The notes: a model not told the origin generated them from the letters alone. DNA of 64,000 nucleotides from Prochlorococcus sp. AG-347-K16 (GCA_003281405.1 QCCD01000001.1:185494-249493), one strand, 5' to 3'; shown: positions 34,950 to 45,065, counted from the first letter of the stretch. Numbers and translations: made by a program.

Positions 34950-36232
34950 GAATTTCAAATATTGATGCAATAGCTCTTATAGATGCTAATAATTTTTACG
35001 CATCATGTGAACAAAATATTAATCCTCATTTGAGAAATAAACCAGTAGTAATTTTATCTAATAATGACGGATGTATCATTGCGAGAAGTCCTGAAGCGCG
35101 AGCTTTAAAAATTAAAATGGGGACTCCATATTTCAAGGTCAAAGAAAGATTAAATAAATTAGATGTAGCAGTCTTAAGCTCAAACTACTCGCTTTACGGC
35201 GATATGAGCAGAAGACTAATGAATTTACTGAAAAACTACTGTGAACAGATAGAAATTTATTCTATTGACGAAGCATTTGTCTCTATTTCTAGACCTAATG
35301 ATGAAAATCTATATCCTTGGGCAAGAAGCATAAGATCATTAATATATCAGAATCTAGGGATTACCATAACAGTAGGAATAGGAGAAAATAAAGTAAGAGC
35401 AAAAATTGCTAATAAACTAGCTAAAAATATTGATTATTCGGCTGGAATATTTGATTTAGCTAGAACCGAAAATGAGAATAATTATTTGAAAAGAATTAGT
35501 ATAGATAAGATATGGGGAGTCGGGAAACAAACCTCTAATTGGTTACAAAGTAAAGGCATTAAAAATGCAAGAGAATTAAGAGATATGAAAGAAAATGAAA
35601 TCATTAAGAAATTAGGCATAGTAGGGAAAAGACTGCAATTAGAACTGAAAGGCCATAGATGCCTGCCCATAGAAAAAAACAAGAAATCAAAAAAAGAAAT
35701 TCAGGTGAGCAGGAGTTTCGGCACGCCTATCACAAAATTAGAAGACTTAACTCAAGCACTGGCAACTCACGCAATAAAAGCATCTGAAAAAATGAGAAGT
35801 CAGAATTTGCAATCATCTAATATTAGAGTATTTGCCAGAACCAGTAAATATTCAAGTCAAAATTATCAAAGAAGTGTTCATAGAAAACTTACAAATGCAA
35901 CAGATGACACAAACAATATTTTAAAAATAGTAGTTGAATTATCTAAAGAAATTTATAATCCCGAATATAAATTCTCAAAAGCTGGAGTTTTAATGCAAGA
36001 TTTAACAAATAGCGAATATTTACAGCAATCAGTTGTCAATTACAAATCTCAGAAAGACCTAAAAAAATCAATAAATCTTATGAGAACAATTGATTTATTA
36101 AATAAAAGATTTAATAACAATGCAATTACATGGGCCATTACAAAAAATCCACAAAGTTGGGTAATGAATAAGAATTTCTTAAGTCGCTCATCTACAACTG
36201 ATATAGAACAAATCCCAACTATAGTGAAGTAA
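34946..36232 (+). CDS. umuC: UmuC, Y-family DNA polymerase V catalytic subunit
   Basis: Error-prone translesion polymerase catalytic subunit, 428 residues. The Y-family active site is visible: ALIDANNFYASCEQ near the N-terminus, SNYSLYGDMSRR, and IYSIDEAFVSI with the catalytic Asp-Glu. The helix-hairpin-helix segment KIWGVGKQTSNWLQSKG, the little-finger domain and the C-terminal UmuC region follow. It overlaps umuD by 4 bases; a small putative metallopeptidase gene begins 9 bases after its stop. Confidence 0.95.
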   Translation: MRISNIDAIALIDANNFYASCEQNINPHLRNKPVVILSNNDGCIIARSPEARALKIKMGTPYFKVKERLNKLDVAVLSSNYSLYGDMSRRLMNLLKNYCEQIEIYSIDEAFVSISRPNDENLYPWARSIRSLIYQNLGITITVGIGENKVRAKIANKLAKNIDYSAGIFDLARTENENNYLKRISIDKIWGVGKQTSNWLQSKGIKNARELRDMKENEIIKKLGIVGKRLQLELKGHRCLPIEKNKKSKKEIQVSRSFGTPITKLEDLTQALATHAIKASEKMRSQNLQSSNIRVFARTSKYSSQNYQRSVHRKLTNATDDTNNILKIVVELSKEIYNPEYKFSKAGVLMQDLTNSEYLQQSVVNYKSQKDLKKSINLMRTIDLLNKRFNNNAITWAITKNPQSWVMNKNFLSRSSTTDIEQIPTIVK

Positions 36233-36241
36233 AAAAGTAGA

Positions 36242-36709
36242 ATGGAATTTATAATATTTTTAAGCAAATTAGATAAAGAGATTCTTGACTTATTAATAAA
36301 AGCAAACTATGTAGTTGAAGAAAATAAAATTGAATGTCTCTTAAACAAAGAAATAAAAGGACTACATAATTTTGTAGAAAATAAAATAATAATTTGTACT
36401 GAAAATGCAAAAAAGAAAACTAATTATAGAAATAAAAAACAAAAACCAAACAAAGATAACTTCAAAACAGAATTGGCAGTAAGAAAAGCATTAAGACATG
36501 AAGCAACTCATGCGATACAAAAATGTAATGACAATAAAATAATAGGAGATATAAAAAAATTAGAAAGTAAATTACATAAAAACAAGAGAAAAGCGTTAGA
36601 TTTTTCTACTTCAAATTTTTCTGGAACTTATGCAAAAGAAGTAGAAGCTTATGTACTTGAAGACAAACCAAAAAAAGTAAAAGACTTTATTAAAAAATAC
36701 TGTCTATAA
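36242..36709 (+). CDS. Putative zincin-like metallopeptidase downstream of umuDC
   Basis: A 155-residue lysine-rich protein starting 9 bases after umuC. The segment ALRHEATHAIQKC contains an HExxH zinc-protease signature (H86, E87, H90), and a glutamate cluster EVEAYVLE at 133-140 could supply the third ligand at a spacing seen in some zincins. There is no signal peptide or membrane helix. I do not recognise the family with confidence; ATP23-type and other short zincins have similar motifs. Its position suggests expression with the SOS operon. Peptidase activity is an inference from the motif. Confidence 0.65.
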   Translation: MEFIIFLSKLDKEILDLLIKANYVVEENKIECLLNKEIKGLHNFVENKIIICTENAKKKTNYRNKKQKPNKDNFKTELAVRKALRHEATHAIQKCNDNKIIGDIKKLESKLHKNKRKALDFSTSNFSGTYAKEVEAYVLEDKPKKVKDFIKKYCL

Positions 36710-36725
36710 ATTCAAATAAAACATT

Positions 36726-38759
36726 TTAACTAGCAATAAAATTGCCACAGCGCTGTTTATCTAAAAAATTCATATGTTGTCTTTCTAGATAATATAATTC
36801 CTGAAATTTAATAGCATCTGAGTTTAACTCCTTAAAAAGATCATCTATCTCTTTATTAGTCTCTGATAAACCTGAAGAGGGATTATCAATCAAGATAGAT
36901 ATACAATTTTCTAGAGTTTTCAATCTTTGAGATCCCCAAGATTCGATCAAGTGTCTACATCTTTTTAAAGAATTATATTTCTCAAGAAGAGATAAAGTTC
37001 CAAGTAAATTATCTTTAGGGTTATTAAGCAATGTTAAAAATAATTCGTTTGGGTTAACAAAATTATTGATTTTATTTGACGAATCAGGAATATTAATAGC
37101 TAAGTAGTCAGCTAAAAGTGAAATTAAGTTAATTGCAAAAAACTCTTTTTGTAGAGTTTGACTATTGGATTGTTTTAATTCATTTAAATAATTTAAACCC
37201 AAATTAGTTTGTTCAATTTTTGAAATTATTTCCCACAAATCTTGAATAAATTTAGTGCTAAAACCATTAATTTCTCTTTTAAGAAATTCATCGCGAATGA
37301 AAAGACGAAGATTAGGACAATGTAAATAATAAAAAATTATTTCAGATTCATTTTTCTCACGGCGTGATGTTTCATTTGGTTGTTCAAATTTTTTTGATCT
37401 ACCGTGCCAACGAAATCCCTTAACTTGATTTCGTAAATCTTGTTCAAACTGTATCGCTAACCTTGCTTGTCCCTTACTCAATCGTTCAGAAACTTTTTGT
37501 AAGTAATGTGTTCTGGTTGATGATTGTGGTAATTTACTCAATAATTTTACTAGCAAGGAAATTACGCTCTGGAAATTTTCAGACTTAGTTAAATCTTGGT
37601 CTTTAAAAATCTGATCAATCTCCCAATCAATCCAAAAGGATGAATTATCAATTAAGTTAAAGTAATCCTCCGGAGTATGATTATTCAAAAACTCATCAGG
37701 ATCTTTAAAGTCATTAAGTTGAAGTATCTTTAGATTAATTTGATCATGGAGAGATAAGCTTTCGACTTCTTTTATTACTCTTTTTGTGGCTAATATTCCT
37801 GCATTATCAGAATCAAAATTCAAAATTATATTTTTATTATCTGTACATCTACATAATTGAGAAATTTGATATTTATTTAATGCGGTACCTAGGGAAGCTA
37901 CAGAATTATTAATACCTTTTGCATGAAGAGATATAACATCAAAGTATCCTTCTACAATAATAGCTTTATCTTTTTTCCTTATATTGCTAGATGCTTTTTC
38001 AAATGCAAACAACATTTTCCCTTTTTCAAATATCTCTGATTCAGGAGAATTAAGATATTTGGGTTCCTGTCCATCAAGAGATCTACCACCAAAGGCAACT
38101 ACTCGTCCTTGCATATCATGTATTGGAACAATTAATCGATTTCTAAAACGATCATATATCTTGTCGGAATTATCTTTTGAAATTGCTAGACCTGAGGCCA
38201 ATATTAAATTAATTGGAAATTTTTCTACCTTGGTTAAATAGTTAAATAAATCATTCCATGAATTTGGGGCAAAACCTAATTCAAAATCATCAATAATTTT
38301 ATTACTCAATTTTCTCTTAGATGTTAAATATTCCTTAGCTTCAATACCTAGAGAATTATTTAATTGAGACTTAAACCAATTTTTAGTGACTCTTAATATT
38401 TTATAAAGCTCTTCCTTTCTAGATAATTGTTTTTTATATGCTTCTACTTGGGGGCCTTCAAGATTTTCAACATTAATATTATTTTTCTTAGCAAGAGAAA
38501 GTACAACATCAGAAAAATTTGCACGAGTAAATTCCATTAAAAATTTAATAGAATTGCCACCAGCACCACAAGAAAAACAATAATAGAATTGTTTACTTGG
38601 TGATACTGTCATAGATGGCTTAGTATCATCATGAAAAGGACATATCCCTACAAATTCCTTGCCTTTCCTCTTAAGAACAATATGTTCAGATATAACATCA
38701 ACAATATCTGCCTTTTCCTTGACCTCTTGAACAGTCCTTGGGTGTATAGAATGAACCAT
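36726..38759 (-). CDS. dnaG: DNA primase
   Basis: Synthesises RNA primers at the replication fork with the DnaB helicase. The 677 residues carry the N-terminal CHC2 zinc finger (CPFHDDTKPSMTVSP then FYCFSCGAGG-like YYCFSCGAGG), the TOPRIM domain with AIIVEGYFDVISLHAKG and LNFDSDNAG, and a C-terminal helicase-binding region rich in helices that is diverged. Length is normal. It converges on the metallopeptidase gene (16-base gap) and is divergent from the DMT transporter gene. Confidence 0.96.
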   Translation of the reverse strand: MVHSIHPRTVQEVKEKADIVDVISEHIVLKRKGKEFVGICPFHDDTKPSMTVSPSKQFYYCFSCGAGGNSIKFLMEFTRANFSDVVLSLAKKNNINVENLEGPQVEAYKKQLSRKEELYKILRVTKNWFKSQLNNSLGIEAKEYLTSKRKLSNKIIDDFELGFAPNSWNDLFNYLTKVEKFPINLILASGLAISKDNSDKIYDRFRNRLIVPIHDMQGRVVAFGGRSLDGQEPKYLNSPESEIFEKGKMLFAFEKASSNIRKKDKAIIVEGYFDVISLHAKGINNSVASLGTALNKYQISQLCRCTDNKNIILNFDSDNAGILATKRVIKEVESLSLHDQINLKILQLNDFKDPDEFLNNHTPEDYFNLIDNSSFWIDWEIDQIFKDQDLTKSENFQSVISLLVKLLSKLPQSSTRTHYLQKVSERLSKGQARLAIQFEQDLRNQVKGFRWHGRSKKFEQPNETSRREKNESEIIFYYLHCPNLRLFIRDEFLKREINGFSTKFIQDLWEIISKIEQTNLGLNYLNELKQSNSQTLQKEFFAINLISLLADYLAINIPDSSNKINNFVNPNELFLTLLNNPKDNLLGTLSLLEKYNSLKRCRHLIESWGSQRLKTLENCISILIDNPSSGLSETNKEIDDLFKELNSDAIKFQELYYLERQHMNFLDKQRCGNFIAS

Positions 38760-38855
38760 CGAGATTTTTATAAAAAATACAAATTATAATTTATTTGTTA
38801 TAGGTCAAAATGAAATAAGAATCTACTTAATTTCACAATAAAACTATTTTTAAAA

Positions 38856-39746
38856 ATGATAATTATCGCAGAAATTGAAAAGAAATTTAATTCATTGAAT
38901 AAGTTTAATTTGGTATTAGCCTCATTCTTCTTTAGTTTGATGACTTTGTGCGTAAAAAATATTGATAAAAGGATACCTATTTATGAATTAGTTTTATTCA
39001 GATCATTGTTAAGTTTAATGATTACATTATTCATAATTAATCTAAAAAAGATAGATCCATGGGGCAAAAATAGACCATTACTTATCTTAAGAGGTGTTTT
39101 AGGAACTTTAGCTTTAATTTGTATTTTTTATGCCATCAGAAATATGCCTCTTAGTATATCTACTGTAATTCAGTACACATATCCTATTTTTATATCTATA
39201 TTTGCTGGCATATTTATAAATGAAAAAATTACTCGGAATATAATAATTGCTTTAATTATTGGTTGGTTTGGAATATTAGTAATTTTAAATCCTATTCAAT
39301 TATCATATATAAACGTTGAAATTGAAAAAGTTTCGATTCTGATTGCTTTTTTTGGAGCAATCTGTACTGCATTAGCTTACGTTACAGTTAAGAAACTTTC
39401 ATTTACTGAAGATGTTTATGTGATTATTGAATATTTTCCACTTGTCTCTTCCATAACATTATTGCCAATTGTATTAATCAACTGGGTTACCCCAAATTGG
39501 AATGAATTAGTTTGGATAATTGGTATTGGCATATTTACTCAATTAGGTCAGACTTTCTTAACTATAGGGCTAAAAAATTTAGCTGCTTCTGAAGCTTCAA
39601 CAATTAACTATTTGCAAGTACTATTCGGTTCAATTTGGGGGATTTTGTTTTTTAATGAAATAATAAACATAAATTTTTTATTAGGTGCCTCACTAGTTTT
39701 ATTAGGAACTATTTTATCTACTACCAAAATAATCAAAAGGACATAG
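38856..39746 (+). CDS. EamA/DMT-superfamily transporter
   Basis: A 296-residue polytopic membrane protein with about ten helices arranged as two EamA repeats, the first ending around residue 140 and the second beginning near 155. Typical elements are YELVLFRSLLSLMIT, GVLGTLALICIFYAIRNMPLS, YTYPIFISIFAG and, in the second half, AASEASTINYLQVLFGSIWG. Drug/metabolite transporters export amino acids, nucleosides or other small molecules; the substrate cannot be inferred. It is 97 bases from divergent dnaG. Confidence 0.85.
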   Translation: MIIIAEIEKKFNSLNKFNLVLASFFFSLMTLCVKNIDKRIPIYELVLFRSLLSLMITLFIINLKKIDPWGKNRPLLILRGVLGTLALICIFYAIRNMPLSISTVIQYTYPIFISIFAGIFINEKITRNIIIALIIGWFGILVILNPIQLSYINVEIEKVSILIAFFGAICTALAYVTVKKLSFTEDVYVIIEYFPLVSSITLLPIVLINWVTPNWNELVWIIGIGIFTQLGQTFLTIGLKNLAASEASTINYLQVLFGSIWGILFFNEIININFLLGASLVLLGTILSTTKIIKRT

Positions 39747-39770
39747 AATATGATTAGCTTATAAAAAAAA

Positions 39771-40127
39771 GTGAAGTTTCTCTATTTAGCTTTATTATTT
39801 AGTTTTTCTCCTATTGTGCAAGTTAATGCAACAACCCCAAAGTCAGTAACTTGTACAAGGACTGAATATAGAGAGGAGTACATTCCTGGAACGAAATCAA
39901 ATCCAGGCTACGTAAAAAGTTATGAAGTAGACGTTGTAATACCTTGTGAAGGTCAAAGCAAAGCTGAAAAAATAGATGATAATGACTGTAGTGAAGGATC
40001 TGTTATTGGAGGTATACTTGGTGCTGGAATAGCACTATCCTCCACTAGAGGGAAAGACCGATTTTGGGCTGTACCTGCTGGCGGGACAGCAGGAGCGCTA
40101 ATTGGATGTCAGGTGGATGGTGGTTAA
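39771..40127 (+). CDS. Exported protein with glycine-zipper segment (118 aa)
   Basis: A 118-residue protein starting at GTG 39771. The first 21 residues form a signal peptide (MKFLYLALLFSF..., predicted cleavage after VNA). The mature part has cysteines around residues 28, 59, 73 and 113, and a glycine-rich hydrophobic pair, SVIGGILGAGIALS and PAGGTAGALIG, typical of glycine-zipper 2TM outer-membrane or periplasmic proteins. No specific family beyond that is recognised. The next gene, ruvA, starts on the base after its stop. Confidence 0.75.
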   Translation: MKFLYLALLFSFSPIVQVNATTPKSVTCTRTEYREEYIPGTKSNPGYVKSYEVDVVIPCEGQSKAEKIDDNDCSEGSVIGGILGAGIALSSTRGKDRFWAVPAGGTAGALIGCQVDGG

Positions 40128-40805
40128 TTGATTAGTTGGATTAATGGAGATTTGGTTGAATTATGGCAAATTAATCAAAAATTTTTTGTTTTAATAAATT
40201 GTCAAGGATTAGGATACGAAATACAAATACTAGAATCCTTATTTCTCAAATTAAAAACAAATCATTTATCAAATAAAAACATAACTCTTTGGATAAAATA
40301 TATTAAGAAAGAAGATTCAGATTTATTATTTGGTTTTACATCAAAGGAACAAAAGAATTTCTTTATTGAAATTTTAAGTATTAGAGGTGTTGGATCTCAA
40401 ATTAGTATGGCGATATTAAATAAATTTTCTATTAATGAAGTAATCAATGCAATAAAAACACAAAACAAAAAATTAATTTGTTCCGTACCCGGTATAGGAC
40501 AAAAAATGAGTGATAGATTAATTTTAGAATTAAAAAGTAAATTTAAAAATGAAATTCTGCTTGAAGAAGAAAAAAGCAAAGATGAATTAAAGATTAAGGA
40601 TCCAGAAATTAATAAAATGATGGAGGACCTTCAGTTAACTCTTCAATCATTAAATTACAAAAATAGAGAAATAAAGAATATTTTCCCAATTATTTTAGAA
40701 GAAGTAGACCTCCTTAATAAAAAAGAAAAAAATTTATCATTTGAAAATCTATTGAAATTAGCTATGAATCATTTGGATAAGAATAGTAGTAATTTAGGTA
40801 GATGA
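40128..40805 (+). CDS. ruvA: Holliday junction DNA helicase subunit RuvA
   Basis: Tetrameric Holliday-junction-binding protein that recruits the RuvB motor in recombinational repair. The 225 residues have domain I beginning SWINGDLVELW, domain II with helix-hairpin-helix motifs (LSIRGVGSQISMAIL and ICSVPGIGQKMSDRLILELK) and a C-terminal domain that contacts RuvB. The start is TTG at 40128, adjacent to the preceding TAA, so translation is likely coupled. ruvB is not in the window. Confidence 0.93.
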   Translation: MISWINGDLVELWQINQKFFVLINCQGLGYEIQILESLFLKLKTNHLSNKNITLWIKYIKKEDSDLLFGFTSKEQKNFFIEILSIRGVGSQISMAILNKFSINEVINAIKTQNKKLICSVPGIGQKMSDRLILELKSKFKNEILLEEEKSKDELKIKDPEINKMMEDLQLTLQSLNYKNREIKNIFPIILEEVDLLNKKEKNLSFENLLKLAMNHLDKNSSNLGR

Positions 40806-40837
40806 CGTAGTATCATAAAATAATAAAAACAAGTTTT

Positions 40838-41107
40838 ATGTCATTAGATACAGCTGAGAAACAGAATCTGATTGAAACACATCAAGTACATCCAACTGAT
40901 ACAGGTTCAGTTGAAGTTCAGGTGGCAATGCTTTCTAAAAGAATATCGAAATTAAGTGACCATCTCCAAGGAAACATTCATGATTTTGCTTCAAGGCAAG
41001 GATTATTAAAAATGATTGGGAAAAGGAAAAGATTACTATCTTACATAAAAGACAAAAATGTTCAGAGATATCAAGATCTAGTTAAGAAAATTGGAATCAG
41101 AGGCTGA
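40838..41107 (+). CDS. rpsO: 30S ribosomal protein S15
   Basis: Primary-binding small-subunit protein that contacts 16S rRNA helices 20-22, 89 residues as expected. Signature segments are [38 protein letters not shown] and [18 protein letters not shown]. It follows ruvA by 32 bases and is followed 9 bases later by the PAM68 gene, which it may co-express with. E. coli S15 autoregulates its mRNA; no such structure was identified here. Confidence 0.97.
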   Translation: MSLDTAEKQNLIETHQVHPTDTGSVEVQVAMLSKRISKLSDHLQGNIHDFASRQGLLKMIGKRKRLLSYIKDKNVQRYQDLVKKIGIRG

Positions 41108-41116
41108 TCTCAATTA

Positions 41117-41560
41117 ATGAAAAAAAAGCAACCTAAAAAAAAGATAAAAAATAAAAAGAAAAATAATTATTCTGAGACAACTGCTTTCTCAAATCTAGAT
41201 AAAACCTCTAATACTGTAACAACCCCAAAGCGATCCTCAAGTGGCATACCTAAATATGTCGCCGATAGAATGGCAAGAAGAATATTTTTTACAGCTGGAA
41301 TACCAACAATATTAGGAATGTCTGTTTTTGTTGTTAGCTACTTTATCGTTACAAAAAATATTGCTGAAATACCTCCTTCTTCAACAATTGCAATTTCAGC
41401 GTTGTTTTTCTTATTAGGTCTTGCAGGATTAAGTTTTGGAATATTATCAGCTAGTTGGGATAAGGAGCCTGGATCTTTTTTCGGTATTGAAAATATTCCA
41501 ATGAATATAGAACGAGCAAAAGCAGCATTCAAACCTGCAACTCAAAATTTCGAGGATTAA
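41117..41560 (+). CDS. PAM68-family photosystem II assembly protein (DUF3464)
   Basis: A 147-residue membrane protein homologous to plant PAM68 and its cyanobacterial counterpart, which assist early PSII assembly and CP47 insertion. A lysine-rich N-terminus (about 1-20) precedes IPKYVADRMARRIFFTAGIPTILG, two transmembrane helices (about 58-78 and 91-112) and the family's ILSASWDKEPGSFFGIENI segment (read in two parts, ILSASWDKEPGS and FFGIENI). It lies 9 bases after rpsO and converges on dnaE. Confidence 0.87.
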   Translation: MKKKQPKKKIKNKKKNNYSETTAFSNLDKTSNTVTTPKRSSSGIPKYVADRMARRIFFTAGIPTILGMSVFVVSYFIVTKNIAEIPPSSTIAISALFFLLGLAGLSFGILSASWDKEPGSFFGIENIPMNIERAKAAFKPATQNFED

Positions 41561-41567
41561 AGTTAAT

Positions 41568-44500
41568 CTACGAAACTAATGATTTCAAATTAACTTTGAA
41601 TGACTTTTCTTCTAATAATTTGCATGCTCCTTGAATATCTCCAATACAGAATTGTTCACCAAATTTGACGTAGGTAATACTATTTTTATTTTTTACTGCA
41701 GCTAAAACTGGAATCTTAATTCCAAAACTACCTTTATCTGGTTTAAATTTAATTAAACAGTCTCTCAAAGTATTTTGTACCCTTACGTCTGATGCTTGAG
41801 AACTTTCAAGATTAATAATAAGCAATTTTAGGTTATCTATTTCTCTACAATCGTCAATTATTAATTGAGTCTTATCACTTTTTTTATCAATTGTTCCCCA
41901 AACCAACAATCTAGTATCAGTCAAAAGAAATTCGGATAATCTGACATAGGTTTTTGGGAAAACTATCGCTTCACAACCTCCAGAAAGATCTTCTAATTGA
42001 ACTATGGCCATCCTATCTCCTTTTCTCGTTGTAATTTGCTTCAAATCAGGGATCATAGCAACTAAAGAGACCTTGGTTCTATCTTTTGTTTCTTCTAACT
42101 GCGAAATGCTTATAGGAGATATAAGTTTTGCTGGCTTAGTTAAATGCTTTAAAGGATGATCAGATAAATAAAACCCTAATAGCTGTTTTTCTAACTTTAA
42201 CTTCTCAATAAGTGAATAATCATCAACTTTAGCTAATTGTGAATCTGAGAAAGCAACATTAGAAAATTCCTCTTTAGAATCAAATAAATTACCTTGCCCG
42301 GATAACCTGTCACGATTTCTTGAAGAGGCCCATTCAATAACATGTTCGAGATCTGACAATAATTGAGCTCTATTATTATCATTTGAAAACTCATCTAGTG
42401 CTCCACAATGAATTAGAGATTCAAGACTTCTTTTGTTAAGAACATTAGAAGGCAAACGATCGCACAAATCCGATAATGACTTAAAATTTCCAAAACTATT
42501 TCGGTTATCAATTATATTTCTTATTGCAGAATCTCCTAAATTCTTAATTGCTGATAACCCGAATAAAATCTGATTATTCTTAATAGTGAAATCAACACCA
42601 GAAAAATTAATGCTTGGTGAAATAACTTCTATTCCCATGGAATAACAATTAGAAATATATCTTTGCATCTTGTCGCTAGAGCCAGAATTTACACTTAAAA
42701 GTGCTGCCATATATGCAACAGGAAAATGGGCTTTTAAAAATGCAGTTTGATAAGTTACTGCACCATAAGCAGTTGAATGACTTTTATTAAAACAATATTC
42801 TGCAAATAAAACCATTTGATCAAAAAGATCATTTGCTAATTTTTCATTTACACCTTTCTTCAAAGAACCTTCTACAAAAATATTCCTATGCTTTATCATT
42901 TCAGATACTTTCTTTTTCCCCATTGCTCTTCGAAGTAAATCAGCATCGCCTAAAGAATAACCGGCAAGGTCTTGAGCAATTTTCATGATTTGTTCTTGGT
43001 AAACCATAATTCCATAGGTTTCAGTGAGAATAGACTTAATAAAAGGATGAGGAAAATCAACCTTTTCGTTCCCATTTTTTCGATTTATGAATTTAGGTAT
43101 AAGGCCCGCATCTAGAGGACCAGGTCTATAAAGAGCAAGTATGGACGAAATATCCTCTAGAGATTTAGGTTTAAAATCCTTAACGACCTGTTTCATACCA
43201 GAAGATTCAAGTTGAAAAACACCTTCAAGATCACCTCTCCCGATAAGCTCAAAAGTTTTACAATCATTATGAGGTAAGTCATCAATATTTATTTTCTCTC
43301 CAGTAGATTGATTAATAAGAGAAACTGTCTTTTCAATCATCGTAAGATTCTTAAGACCCAAGAAATCCATTTTCAATAATCCAAGTGATTCGATATCATC
43401 CATAGAATATTGAGTTATTATTTGTCCTTCATTATTCCTTTGAAGAGGTACAAGTTCGTCAAGAGGATCTGAGGCGATAACAACTCCAGCAGCATGAACT
43501 CCATATGTTTTATTCGTCCCTTCAATTCTCATAGCCAAATCAACCCATTTTTTAACTTTATTATCATTAATATATTTGTCTCTAAACTCTTGGCTAGGAG
43601 AATTCTTATCAATCATTTCATTTAGTTTATGAGGTTTACCTCTAACCACCGGTATTAACTTAGCTAATTTATCCGCCTCTCCATATGGTATATCTAGAAC
43701 CCTCGCAACGTCTTTTAAAACAGCCTTAGAGGTCATTTTATTAAAAGTAATTATTTGCGCAACTTTATCCTCCCCATAACGATTAGTAACATAATCAATA
43801 ACTTCGTTTCTTCTTTCAATACAAAAGTCGGTGTCAATATCTGGCATAGACTTTCTTGCTGGATTTAAAAATCTCTCGAACAACAATCCATGTTCAACAG
43901 GATCTATATTTGTGATTTGAAGAGCATAAGCTACTAGTGATCCTGCAGCAGAACCTCTCCCTGGTCCTACTGGGATAGAATTATCTCTAGCAAATTTGAT
44001 ATAGTCCCAAACAACCAAAAAATAATCTGGGAAACCCATATCTTTAATAATTTTTAATTCGGAGGATAGTCTTTTTTTATAGTTTTCATCAACTTCTGTA
44101 AGATCATTTTTTTTAAGTCTTTTTAAGAGACCTTTGTTTGATATTTGTTTTAGAAAAGAAAATGAATCTGTATCTTCGTTAAGAGGGAATTTTGGCATTC
44201 TATAATTACCAAACAAATCGAATACTTCGACTTTTTGAGAAATTTCTACTGTATTATTTACTGCCTCATTAATTGAATCATCATCAATATGATCTTTAAA
44301 AAGTTCAAGCATTTCACTTTCACTTTTAATATATTCTGTACCGGTATATCTCAATCTTTTTTCATCACTTATTAGTTTTCCCGTTAATACACAAAGCAAC
44401 GCATCATGAGCTTCAACATCCATATTTGATAAGTAATGCGCGTCATTGGTAGCGATGACTTTAATTTGATGCTTCTTCCCAATTTTTATTAATTCAACAT

Positions 44501-45065
44501 TAACAATTCTATCCTCAATAGAACCGTGATCTTGGATTTCCAGATAAAAATCATCTGCAAATAATTGTTTATACCAAAGAGCTATATCCTCTGCTACGTC
44601 TAATCTACCTTTTAAGATTGCCTGAGGTATCTCTCCACCAAGACAGGCTGTAGAAACTATTAGACCATCACTATATTTACTTAACAGAGATTTATCAATA
44701 CATGGTCTAGAAAAAATACCTCGACCTCTCATCCCATTTAGGTGACTTATTGTTGTTAACTTCACTAGATTTTTATAACCAGTATAATTTTTTGCTAAAA
44801 CCACCAAATGATATCTTTTTTCTTTTTTAGGTTGAGGATCATCAATAGAACCATTAATAATATACATTTCATTACCAATAATTGGTTTTATGCCTTTCTC
44901 ATTACACTTTTTGACCAAATCAAGAACACCATACATAACTCCATGATCAGTAAGGGCTATAGATTCCATTCCAAGATCAGAGGCTCTATCTACAATTTTT
45001 GAAATTTGACTAGCTCCATCAAGTAAGCTGTAGTCACTATGATTATGAAGTGGAACGAAACCCAT
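41568..45065 (-). CDS. dnaE: DNA polymerase III alpha subunit
   Basis: Replicative polymerase catalytic subunit, 1165 residues, normal for DnaE1. The N-terminal PHP domain begins FVPLHNHSDYSLLDGA. The palm has PGRGSAAGSLVAYALQIT and PDIDTDFCIERRNEVIDYV, which supply the catalytic aspartates. The tandem HhH region, an OB fold (about 990-1070) and a C-terminal domain follow. There is no sign of the split-intein dnaE arrangement known from some cyanobacteria: the frame is continuous. gatA lies upstream on the same strand with 83 bases between. Confidence 0.97.
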   Translation of the reverse strand: MGFVPLHNHSDYSLLDGASQISKIVDRASDLGMESIALTDHGVMYGVLDLVKKCNEKGIKPIIGNEMYIINGSIDDPQPKKEKRYHLVVLAKNYTGYKNLVKLTTISHLNGMRGRGIFSRPCIDKSLLSKYSDGLIVSTACLGGEIPQAILKGRLDVAEDIALWYKQLFADDFYLEIQDHGSIEDRIVNVELIKIGKKHQIKVIATNDAHYLSNMDVEAHDALLCVLTGKLISDEKRLRYTGTEYIKSESEMLELFKDHIDDDSINEAVNNTVEISQKVEVFDLFGNYRMPKFPLNEDTDSFSFLKQISNKGLLKRLKKNDLTEVDENYKKRLSSELKIIKDMGFPDYFLVVWDYIKFARDNSIPVGPGRGSAAGSLVAYALQITNIDPVEHGLLFERFLNPARKSMPDIDTDFCIERRNEVIDYVTNRYGEDKVAQIITFNKMTSKAVLKDVARVLDIPYGEADKLAKLIPVVRGKPHKLNEMIDKNSPSQEFRDKYINDNKVKKWVDLAMRIEGTNKTYGVHAAGVVIASDPLDELVPLQRNNEGQIITQYSMDDIESLGLLKMDFLGLKNLTMIEKTVSLINQSTGEKINIDDLPHNDCKTFELIGRGDLEGVFQLESSGMKQVVKDFKPKSLEDISSILALYRPGPLDAGLIPKFINRKNGNEKVDFPHPFIKSILTETYGIMVYQEQIMKIAQDLAGYSLGDADLLRRAMGKKKVSEMIKHRNIFVEGSLKKGVNEKLANDLFDQMVLFAEYCFNKSHSTAYGAVTYQTAFLKAHFPVAYMAALLSVNSGSSDKMQRYISNCYSMGIEVISPSINFSGVDFTIKNNQILFGLSAIKNLGDSAIRNIIDNRNSFGNFKSLSDLCDRLPSNVLNKRSLESLIHCGALDEFSNDNNRAQLLSDLEHVIEWASSRNRDRLSGQGNLFDSKEEFSNVAFSDSQLAKVDDYSLIEKLKLEKQLLGFYLSDHPLKHLTKPAKLISPISISQLEETKDRTKVSLVAMIPDLKQITTRKGDRMAIVQLEDLSGGCEAIVFPKTYVRLSEFLLTDTRLLVWGTIDKKSDKTQLIIDDCREIDNLKLLIINLESSQASDVRVQNTLRDCLIKFKPDKGSFGIKIPVLAAVKNKNSITYVKFGEQFCIGDIQGACKLLEEKSFKVNLKSLVS

